Origin: Theileria orientalis strain Shintoku
Taxonomy: Eukaryota > Apicomplexa > Aconoidasida > Piroplasmida > Theileriidae
Assembly (NCBI RefSeq): GCF_000740895.1
Contig: NC_025262.1
Coordinates: 240,001-304,000 of the forward strand
Direction: 5' to 3'
DNA: 64,000 nt
This document shows, one piece after another, positions 56,372-64,000 of this stretch. Every line of letters starts with the position of its first letter. Position 1 is the stretch's first letter. The position numbers and the translations under genes were made by a program. A model generated the notes under the pieces. That model was not told the origin of the DNA, ran no database searches, and was given only the letters and a program-made list of their open reading frames with translations.

Positions 56372-56948
56372 ATGTTCTTCCAAGTGTCTAAGTGTGTACT
56401 ATTTTACAAATGAAGTTGATTTTTCGAACTTTATTTCAAATTTCTATCGTACCTATTTCTGGATCTCACTTTTAGATCCTTGGGTTAGTGTGTGTTCCTT
56501 GATATATCTGCGCTTTTGACTTAGGTTAAGGGTGGTAGACATATGTTTCCTGTCCTTCCGTGATTAATGGCTCCCCTCTGCTGATGTCCAAATGTGTATG
56601 TGTTATATAGGCCAGATGTGTGTTATTTTTGTCTAGCCCTTTTACTGTGGAATCTAATGATCTGAAACGGCAGTTATATTTTCGCCGCTATTTTTTTTAT
56701 TTTATCACGTATTTGGGTTTTCTCGCCCGTGTGCTGTGTTCAAATTTTAATCTTTCTGTCTTGGATCACACATCTGGTGATGCCATGCTTCTTATCGTAT
56801 AAATTTTTTTTCGACTATATTTTTTTGTGTTGTCTTCCATACACTATCTATATAGCTATAGCATGCACGAGTATTGTGTTAAGACTGATTAGATTCTATG
56901 ACATTAGCGTTGCCCTATGGCAAAATTTTTAAAAATTTTATTCTTTGG
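56372..56948. other. Intergenic region between two minus-strand genes
   Basis: This 577-base gap holds the 3' end of the FAINT-hydrolase gene and the promoter of the transporter gene. It contains long T tracts and short open frames with no coding character. Nothing else seen. Confidence 0.45.
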
Positions 56949-59505
56949 TCACTTTATAATTATCGAGGATTTACTCGAGTGCGACAAAAACCATTCGTTA
57001 ATGATTGGTGTAACATTTGGGAAAAAATCTGGAGATAATATTGCGTGTGAGTTTCCTTCCAACTCCACCAGCTTCACGTCACATTTGTTCTTCAGGTGAT
57101 TGTATACAACGTTCCTTTGTCCCTGTAAATTTTATTTGTGGATTATTGTCAATACAGAATCATCTACTTTCTATCTAACTGATACCAAATACCCTTTACT
57201 GGAGCTCAATATCTAATGGGTAGACAGTGCTTATTACACTGATCGACTCTTGTTTAGACTTATGTCAGCAACTGGTACTTGGTACTCTTATCTAACTACT
57301 ACGTTATCGTAACTACTATGGCAAGAGTAGCTATCGTGCTTACTGTGACGTCGCACAGTGGGTCGTTTGACACGTGTATGAAGAGCGTCGGGATCTTGTC
57401 CGGGTAGTACTTGATGTTCCTCAACACCTCCTTGCACGCCCCGAACAGCAACTCCACCGTCTTGTAGAATATCCTGTCCGAGTAGTGAGATGGGTCCTAC
57501 AGTGTTTTGATAAGGGCGTCAGTGGACCTACCTTGTATCTAGAGAACGACTCAAACGAGTCCGACACCCGCTTCGTCTCCAGCGGGTTCTGCGTCCTCGG
57601 GGACATGAGCGATATGAGCTTGATCACCCCGATTGTGAACTTCTTCGCGAACGTGTCAATGTTGTTGTCGATGTTAAGCATGCCCGAGAGTATGAAGACG
57701 CCGTCCACGAACTTCACGCCCGGCTTCGCGTGCTTGTAGAACTCCTGCGCCGCCTGGATCGCGATGTTGCCGCCAAGCGAGAAGCCCGACAGGTAGCACT
57801 TGAGGTCTATGTTGTCCGCGCTCACGCTGTACACGAACTCCTCCCGCCAGGCCTCCTTTGTGTTTTCGAAGTTGCCTCGCTTCACGATGTCCACGAACTG
57901 CAGCACGTCGTTGACGTAGTCCTTGAAGTCGTTGATGTAGAACTTCAGGTCTGACACTGAGTCCGAGAGCCCCTGCGACTGCAGGTCCATTCCGTATACG
58001 CAGTAGCCCATGTTGTTCAGCGACTCGAGGAAGCTTCCGCTGTACTGGAACCTCGGCGACATCTCGAAGGCGTCCCTTCCGTCGAGCTCTGACCAGCCGA
58101 AGATCTCCTTGTAGACCTCGTTCGTCTTCTCGTCGAGCTTGATGTTTTTGTAGAACGAGTCCGTCTTGATGCTCGTGAAGTCCTTCATGTAAGGGGTCAC
58201 TGGGTATCCGAACCTGTCGTAGTTCCACTCCATGTCGAACTCGCAGAAGTTTGACCTGAAGTGTCCCCATGAGCCGTGGATCAGGATGATGTTTCCCTTC
58301 GGGTTGTCCACTGACGCGCAGTACGTTCTTATCAGCAGTCCCTGCTTGTTTCTGAAGTGGCTCATCAGCAACTTTCTGTTCCCTCTCGAGTCCACTCCGA
58401 TTCCTCTGTGCGTGTAGATCGGGTCATCTTTGTTCGAGAGCACGAAGTCGTACGTCTTCTTGTCCACTGCGCTCCACTTTTCTCCGTTTTTCGCGTAGTA
58501 CAGTACCTTGTTCTCCTCCGAGTCCGTCACAAGCAGGTAACACAGGAAGGGCTCTCTGTTTCTCGAGTAGAACCTTGCGAAGACGCACTGGAAGCTCCCG
58601 TCGCTCTCCCAGACTGTTCTTCCGCTGTCCACTACTCTCTTGACGCTGTATCCTGGCAGCGCCATGAACGTCTCCGACAGTATGTTGACGTTGTACGTTC
58701 TTTCTATTCTGTACTTGGTCCTGTCCACGTTTGTGTAGTCGAACGTGATGTTGTTGTTGAACTGGTTCAGGTTCATTCCGTGTTCCTTCAGGCACTGCAC
58801 GTACTCGCTCTTGGCTATCTGCTTCCACGCCAGCGGCACCTTTTTGAAGAACTGCTTCTCCTCGGCCTTCCCCTTCATTATCACCAGGTGTATCAGTGCT
58901 GGCTTCTTGTTACTGTAGAATATGTTTACGAATGTGCAGTGGTCCTCGTAGTTCCTGCTCTTCCAAATCGTGTTTATTCCGTCAAACACTCTGCTCAGCA
59001 CGTATCCTGGCGTCGGCACTATAATTACGTACGGCTTCTCTCTCGTTGCGTTTACTAGAAAGTGGTTTCTGTCGACCTCCGAGTTCACATTCAGTGTCAC
59101 GTAGTCCAGCACAGACTTGTTTAGTGCCAGCAGGTCAAAGTAGTAGTAGAACACGTTTCCTGACACTTGCTTCCACCCCTTTTTGTCCTTAATGTAGTAG
59201 TATGCTCCTTCTATCCCTTCTTCCGTCGTGACTGCTATATGTATGTATTTCGGGCCTTCCCTGTTCGCCACTGAGACCTTTTTACACGTTTCGTCCTTGT
59301 TCTTCAAGGTCCAGACAGGTACAGACTTTTCCAGTACACTTACTAGTTTACAATTTTTTGCCGGTATGTATGTATGTGTTAGTATCCCATGAGGCAGCTG
59401 CTTAAACAATTCGAATTTATCTTCGTCGACATCATCGGTAACATCGAGTGTGACCGCGATCGGCTTCCTCTTAATGTTAACATTTGGTCTAATTTGATTT
59501 TGCAT
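56949..59505 (-). CDS. FAINT (DUF529)-repeat protein fused to an alpha/beta hydrolase (lysophospholipase/monoacylglycerol lipase type)
   Basis: Exons 57532-59505, 57344-57496 and 56949-57122 (introns 35 and 221 nt) give 766 aa. Three FAINT-like units lie at about residues 16-125, 135-240 and 258-358; the second and third show the pattern PGY..(K/S)RV.D....(I/V)W, then a run of strands ending near a Trp (TPGYVLSRVFDGINTIWKS; LPGYSVKRVVDSGRTVWES). From about residue 375 an alpha/beta hydrolase follows: oxyanion strand NIILIHGSWGHFR, nucleophile elbow GFSLGG with Ser576, Asp703 in HVSNDPLCD and His735 in EGNSHAIL, so the catalytic triad is complete. This hydrolase type resembles the PST-A family seen in malaria parasites. 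There is no signal peptide, unlike most FAINT proteins. Confidence 0.88.
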
Positions 59506-59963
59506 TCCGCAAAATGTACAATATTTAAAACATTAAGTTGATTTTTTACCGGAACTGTCCATTCTTCCATTCCCTCATATGGGGGAGCTTAAGCTCTACT
59601 TTTCGTCAATATCCATATTTTTACTTTTTACATTCTTTTAATTTTTATTTTAAAACCTTACAAATATATCTCTTCATACTTTAGCCCAATTTCCCCTTTT
59701 AAGGCCTTTTCATATTCTAATTCTTCTCTAAAATTCTGTTGATTGATTATTCTTCGTTTTCCATCCATTTCCCATCCTTTTTATTTTTATAACTTACACA
59801 TTGTAATATATTTATTTCTGCTTTCGTTTTATGTTTTTATTTCTAAACTAAACTTACACATTCTAGTATAAAATTTTATTTAACTTTTGTACTAATTACG
59901 AACAGATTTATATATCTTAATGTACATTAAAGTCCCTTTTAAACCGCTCCACTGTTTCCTTGT
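59506..59963. other. Intergenic region upstream of the FAINT-hydrolase gene
   Basis: This 458-base gap lies between minus-strand genes and should hold the hydrolase promoter. Two copies of AACTTACACATT occur at about 59791 and 59851, 60 bases apart. A short ATG-initiated frame near 59551-59570 could be an upstream exon, but it does not join in frame. Confidence 0.45.
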
Positions 59964-62804
59964 TTAGTCTTCTTTCGCCTCAATTATCAGAGATTCCAGC
60001 TTCTTTCGAGCGCCTTCAGTGTTCCTGGTCCTTTCCAGCTGCTCCACTATTTCCTTCAGGTCTCCCTGGTCTCCGTATATGAATATCACAATTAGCCACT
60101 TCATGTCATTCCACATCTTTTCCACCGTCTTTGTGTACTCATCGCTTCCATCAGCCAATCTACTTTCCTCGTTTGACTCACTCTCTTCTGTCGACTTAAT
60201 GAACCCTGGCTTTGGCACCACTTCTGCGATTGTCGGCAGATTTACGTTATCCTCCAGCAGGTGGTGGTAGTTTGTTATAAATTGCTTTTTTATGTCGAAT
60301 GGTGGGTTCCAGTTAAGGAACTTGTAGAGCCCCTCCTCCACCAGCATCTCCAGCTCCTCAGTCGTTGCTGCATCCAGGTCCTCCTGGCTGAACTTCCTTT
60401 CCGTCAGGTCCTTTGTCAGATTCACTATGTTCTTCATATACTTCTTCGACCTCTTCACCTTCTGCAGTCCTCTCTGTATCAACGCTTGCGGCAGTGATTC
60501 GTTTGGCACTCCTTCCTTTCTTATTACTTCGACCAAATACTCCTTATTTTCGTCGTATGATTCCTTTGTTTCCTTGCCCAGTAGCTCCAATACTCCCTTT
60601 ACTTGTTCATTTTTCATCTTATTTACTTCCGATTCTCTTAGTATAAGCCCGTTTGGTGGTATTTTTATTGCTCCATCTGTCAGTGATAGCTTCGGAAACG
60701 AGTTTAAATCAAGTCTTGCTTCAGGCTCTAGTGTCCAGTTATAGTCTTCTAAGGCTTCTTCTGATTCTTCCAAATCATCTTTCTCTTCCACATCCTCTAT
60801 TTCAGTATCAAAATCGTGGAACTGTATATCGTTGTCATAGATTGTTGTATTCTTGAAGAACCTTTTTACCAACTTCTTATAATTCAGGTCTATGAATTCT
60901 ATTTTATCTCCCTTTTCATTTTCCTTTTCACCATTACTATCACCAGCTTCTAACAGAAACACCTTATCGTTATCTGCTCGTGTGTGTTTTAACAAACTCC
61001 CTATTGGCACATCATCTGGTAACTCAGTTTCACTTCCGTGGCCATAATCCTCGCCCATATATTTTCCTCGCACGTCCACTGCTTGACCTGACCTTTCTAT
61101 ACTCCTGTTATTATATGGATAAAGCTGTACTTCGTTACTACTGATATCATTCACCAGGCTCTCCTCCAACCTGTTACTCTTATCCTCCTGTGAATCATAT
61201 TGTTTAGTACCATGTGAATCATTTAATCCTCTGTCATCCTTACTTAACATTATTTGATTCGGCTTATTTCCGTATACTACTGTATTTCCTTGGTGCAATT
61301 CCTCCACTTTTACTTTATTTGTCAACATCCTGTCAGCTTTTATGGTCTCCTTTATGTCCTCCTTCAGTACTATGTCTTCACAGTTTCTCGTCTGGTGCCT
61401 ACTCAGCACCTCGTTCAGTATCTTCTTCTCCCACCATAGCACCTTGTCTTCGCTCACTGAGGAATCCATTGTTAAATACACCAGTGGTCTCTTCGTCTTC
61501 TTCTGCTTCTCCTCGTTCGCATCCATGTCAAAATACGTTTCTATTAGTGACTCTTCGAAGTGCTCCTTCCACATGTCTTCGTCGAATGTGTTTTGTGCTG
61601 TGGTCTCTCTCACCTTTTCCACGTACAGGTTTAACCTTATTCCTGGGTACAGTATCAGCTGTTTCATTCTCAGCCACTCGTGTTGTTGTCCTTGCATCCC
61701 TATGTTTTTCGCAATTCTATTTTTCTTAAGTATGCAGAACACCTTTTCCTTCACTCCATCTCTGGTTTCACTTATGTTACACTCTACTATCACTCCGTTT
61801 CTGTATATTTCTGTTACTGTTCCCACCAGTCTAAGTCCCGTTTTTACGTCACTTATGTCCAAACTCTTGTTTATATTGTTCACAAATGAGACTTGTGGTC
61901 CGCTTGCACCTTCACCTCCCTTTGAATCTGGGTCCAACAATTTGCGATACTGGTTATTTGTTATCACTAACACCGATGGGTCTATGTAGTTTCTTTCCTT
62001 AGGCTCCTTTCTGCATCCTGCGTGGTAGTATTCCAAATATGCGTTTTCGTTTACTCTGAACACTTGGATATACCTTCCTCCTATCATTCTATTTGCCATC
62101 TCTCTCGACGCTTTATCTCTCACTTCTATGTTTTCGCATCTCACGTACGCGTCTCCTGTAAAGAATCCGTTCTCGTTCTTTATGAAGACCACGTTGACTA
62201 CTTCGTAGTTTTTCAGCCACTCGAACACCATCTTCTCTGTTGCCGTGTACGGTATTCCCTTGAGATACAACAGTGCGTCGTACGATGGCGAATATATGTC
62301 TGGCGGCGTAGGTAGCCTCTTTCTATTCGGGTAATACTGCACTTCTGCTATAAAATTCTGGACTTGCAGCTCCTTTTGTTCTTCGCTCGTTCTTTTTACT
62401 GACTCAACTATTCTCCTCATTGTCCTTTTAGCCATCTTCCTTCTCAGCATGGCCTCCGCCACCTGCTTCCTGTGTCTTGCTCTTCTTGCTTCTCTCTCAT
62501 CGAACTCAAACTTCTTTGCTGATAGCACGTATTTGCTTCTAGAATGCGATTTACTTGGAGCTCTGCTAATAAATGTGTACCCATTGCACACATTGCTACT
62601 TCCATTCAGTAATTTATGCGATATGTCACCTGTACTTTTAATATAACTGTATTTTCTACCCAAATTCCCGTGGAATCCTTGCTGATTATCAGATATACTC
62701 AGTGAATATGAGAAATGGTGTGGTCGAATCCCAGGAATCTTATATATCACGAATAAAAGACAGGTGTATATAAATAATACATCCTTAAATCTGTATAAAT
62801 ACAT
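59964..62804 (-). CDS. Probable apicoplast-targeted RNA-binding protein with RRM and S1/OB-like domains
   Basis: Single exon, about 946 aa from ATG 62804. The N-terminus has a hydrophobic segment (DVLFIYTCLLFVIYKIPGI) followed by about 70 residues rich in Ser, Asn, Lys and His and poor in acid, the two-part leader of apicoplast proteins. A basic helical stretch follows (ARRARHRKQVAEAMLRRKMA). An RRM-like domain lies at about residues 175-260 (ALLYLKGIPYTATEKMVFEW, FFTGDAYVRCEN). A region at about 325-410 resembles an S1/OB barrel (GLRLVGTVTEIYRNGVIVEC). Acidic, low-complexity sequence separates it from a helical C-terminal region. A role in organelle RNA metabolism or translation is likely; targeting is predicted by pattern only. 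Confidence 0.75.
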   Translation of the reverse strand: MYLYRFKDVLFIYTCLLFVIYKIPGIRPHHFSYSLSISDNQQGFHGNLGRKYSYIKSTGDISHKLLNGSSNVCNGYTFISRAPSKSHSRSKYVLSAKKFEFDEREARRARHRKQVAEAMLRRKMAKRTMRRIVESVKRTSEEQKELQVQNFIAEVQYYPNRKRLPTPPDIYSPSYDALLYLKGIPYTATEKMVFEWLKNYEVVNVVFIKNENGFFTGDAYVRCENIEVRDKASREMANRMIGGRYIQVFRVNENAYLEYYHAGCRKEPKERNYIDPSVLVITNNQYRKLLDPDSKGGEGASGPQVSFVNNINKSLDISDVKTGLRLVGTVTEIYRNGVIVECNISETRDGVKEKVFCILKKNRIAKNIGMQGQQHEWLRMKQLILYPGIRLNLYVEKVRETTAQNTFDEDMWKEHFEESLIETYFDMDANEEKQKKTKRPLVYLTMDSSVSEDKVLWWEKKILNEVLSRHQTRNCEDIVLKEDIKETIKADRMLTNKVKVEELHQGNTVVYGNKPNQIMLSKDDRGLNDSHGTKQYDSQEDKSNRLEESLVNDISSNEVQLYPYNNRSIERSGQAVDVRGKYMGEDYGHGSETELPDDVPIGSLLKHTRADNDKVFLLEAGDSNGEKENEKGDKIEFIDLNYKKLVKRFFKNTTIYDNDIQFHDFDTEIEDVEEKDDLEESEEALEDYNWTLEPEARLDLNSFPKLSLTDGAIKIPPNGLILRESEVNKMKNEQVKGVLELLGKETKESYDENKEYLVEVIRKEGVPNESLPQALIQRGLQKVKRSKKYMKNIVNLTKDLTERKFSQEDLDAATTEELEMLVEEGLYKFLNWNPPFDIKKQFITNYHHLLEDNVNLPTIAEVVPKPGFIKSTEESESNEESRLADGSDEYTKTVEKMWNDMKWLIVIFIYGDQGDLKEIVEQLERTRNTEGARKKLESLIIEAKED

Positions 62805-63043
62805 TTGCAACTGAACATTTCAAAATTATTTCCCATTCATCATGTAATGGTATTTTTGTTCAAATTAAGTCCATTGTACGGCATTCTTCAAAATGTGTTT
62901 TATCATAAGTCCATTTACTTTACTCTGTTATACAATAATAGAAATTAACCTTATGAAATTACAAATTAAAAATTCAAACAATTAAAATATACAGTGACTA
63001 CCATATTAAAAACTTCTCATGGTTAGAGTGCTCAGGATTCCTT

Positions 63044-63363
63044 TCATTTCTGTTCAAAGTTTTTAACCATTCCTTCCAGTCTCTTCAGGATAAAATACTG
63101 CGTTTCTATGTTCCTCTGTGCGCAGTTCCAAATACACGATTGTTGAGATGACGACAGCGATTCTCCTGGCGTTTGTACGCACTTGTTAAAGCACAGTCCT
63201 AACATTTTAAGTGTCATTTTTTGCGATTGTACTGCCTTCTGCAAGGCTATGAAGGCCTGAACGTATTGTTAATAAAATTTTCTGGTTTTATGTGTATATA
63301 GTGGCTTACTTCTGCCTTTTCCTTGTCGTCCTTAGGGTTCGACAACGAATCAGATAAATCCAT
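63044..63363 (-). CDS. Small TIM chaperone, Tim8/Tim13-like
   Basis: Two exons, 63310-63363 and 63044-63256, with a 53-nt intron, give 88 aa. The twin CX3C signature is present (CFNKC and CIWNC, 16 residues between the pairs). The run between and after the cysteines (TPGESLSSSQQ, then QRNIETQYFILKRLEGM) is closest to Tim8. These proteins form hexameric chaperones in the mitochondrial intermembrane space that carry membrane proteins to import complexes. Start MDLSDSLSNPKDDKEKAE has no presequence, as expected. Confidence 0.88.
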
Positions 63364-63469
63364 ACTACAAATACAAACTACATTTAAATTCAATATTATG
63401 GGTTTTACGGGAACCAATGAATTTACGGAATCGTATAATCTCAGGTTAAAAACTAAATTAGAAAGTAAT

Positions 63470-63896
63470 CTATGTGTTCTGGGGAGTTGAGTATTTGTGG
63501 CGAAGAATCCTTCCTATCTGATAAAGGCCGGTCAATCCCATTGCGAAGTTAACTGAACGTTATTTTATATTAAGTGCTTTAATTAAGAGATGGAGGTCAC
63601 AAGTAGGTGGAACAATAATTAAGCTTCAGTTATACACAGAATATGGATAATCCAAATACCTGAAAGAAGGTTATAATTTCTTGGAATTATAATATAGCTG
63701 TATCTCGACCATATTAGCCCTGTACAAGAAACGGCTACAAATTAGTTGCACATTAGTCATGTGTTTCTCCTACCTAGTTGCTGGGGGACCGACATCAGTT
63801 CCACTGGCCTATTAATGTCCGACAGATTTGCCAAGGAGATTGACCATTTAAAAGCCGGGGCGTAAAAATGTATTGTAAAGGGTCCAGCTGGATGCG
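63470..63896 (-). CDS. Mitochondrial pyruvate carrier subunit (MPC2-like), 5' end beyond the window
   Basis: Three exons are visible on the minus strand: 63774-63896, 63660-63719 and 63470-63552, joined in phase with introns of 54 and 107 nt. They encode HPAGPFTIHFYAPAFKWSIS, LANLSDINRPVELMSVPQQ, then GLIWSRYSYIIIPRNYNLLS and VNFAMGLTGLYQIGRILR, ending TPQNT. This is the MPC core: amphipathic helix, FWAP..KW helix, D..RP..(L/I)S..QQ loop, G.IWSRYS and PRNYNLL.VN. Carries pyruvate into the mitochondrial matrix as a heterodimer. An acceptor (TATAG) before 63896 shows that at least one more exon with the ATG lies upstream; none is seen in the remaining 104 bases, so the gene is truncated by the window edge. 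Confidence 0.87.
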
Positions 63897-64000
63897 CTAT
63901 ACAAATCTCATTAATAAGGGCAAATCAAATCACAAACAACTAAGGATATACACAAATATTAAAACTATGGTGTAATTTCTATTCTAAGTTTGTGGCTGTA

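Noticed and set aside
63661..63900. Possible structured RNA near the right edge because of a GGGGGACC block
   Set aside because: On the minus strand the segment translates in spliced frame to a conserved mitochondrial pyruvate carrier core.
1..64000. CRISPR arrays, insertion sequences, bacterial operons, tRNA genes
   Set aside because: No repeat-spacer arrays, transposase frames, or cloverleaf tRNA with matching arms were recognised; the genome is eukaryotic nuclear DNA.

Overview
This window reads as nuclear chromosome sequence of a Theileria species, a tick-borne piroplasm of the Apicomplexa. The evidence is a gene carrying FAINT-type (DUF529) domains, which are characteristic of Theileria; an ApiAP2 domain; a malate:quinone oxidoreductase; a protein with an apicoplast-style leader; dense gene packing on both strands; AT-rich intergenic DNA; and very short introns, many only 29-41 nt, with GT..AG ends. 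Species is not fixed by the sequence. The GC-rich 3' halves of several genes make me lean toward a less AT-extreme species such as T. orientalis, but that is a guess.

About 27 protein genes and one probable structured RNA gene are present. From left to right: a ZIP metal transporter (79-1237, -); an HROB-like OB-fold protein (1913-2845, +); a 2,391-residue helical protein (3277-10452, +); a SWIB-domain SWI/SNF subunit (10544-11982, +); a probable mitochondrial protein (12107-13057, -); a PAXBP1/GCFC-type protein (13481-15768, +); malate:quinone oxidoreductase (15922-17581, -); a 196-residue AP2-domain protein (17724-18586, -); zeta-COP (18637-19459, -); ribosomal protein eL15 (19688-20389, -); an unrecognised helical protein (20794-23346, +); and a rhomboid protease (23624-24889, -).

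The centre holds a 2,350-residue multi-PHD chromatin protein (25702-32951, +), a Theileria-type protein with one C-terminal membrane segment (33431-34855, +), the spliceosomal helicase BRR2 (35056-42428, -) and RNA polymerase III subunit RPC2 (42930-46848, +). Directly after RPC2 lies a GC-rich segment that folds like RNase P/MRP RNA (about 46890-47124).

The right part has ribosomal proteins uS12 and uL30, EB1, an At4g15545-like coiled-coil protein, a mitochondrial-type protein with an mS38-like basic tail, a 57-residue membrane protein, a multi-pass membrane protein, a FAINT-alpha/beta hydrolase fusion, an apicoplast-type RRM/S1 protein, a small TIM chaperone, and the 3' part of a mitochondrial pyruvate carrier gene that runs off the right edge.

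The genes are mostly housekeeping: RNA processing (BRR2, PAXBP1-like, RPC2, candidate RNase P/MRP), translation, chromatin (SWIB, PHD) and mitochondrial metabolism (pyruvate carrier, MQO, small TIM). Neighbours do not form operons. Exon joins were worked out by hand from GT..AG sites and reading frame. For most genes the summed exon lengths are exact multiples of three, which supports the models. The points most worth following are the RNase P/MRP candidate, the small AP2 protein with an organelle-like leader, the FAINT-hydrolase fusion with an intact catalytic triad, and the rise in GC from 5' to 3' inside long genes.
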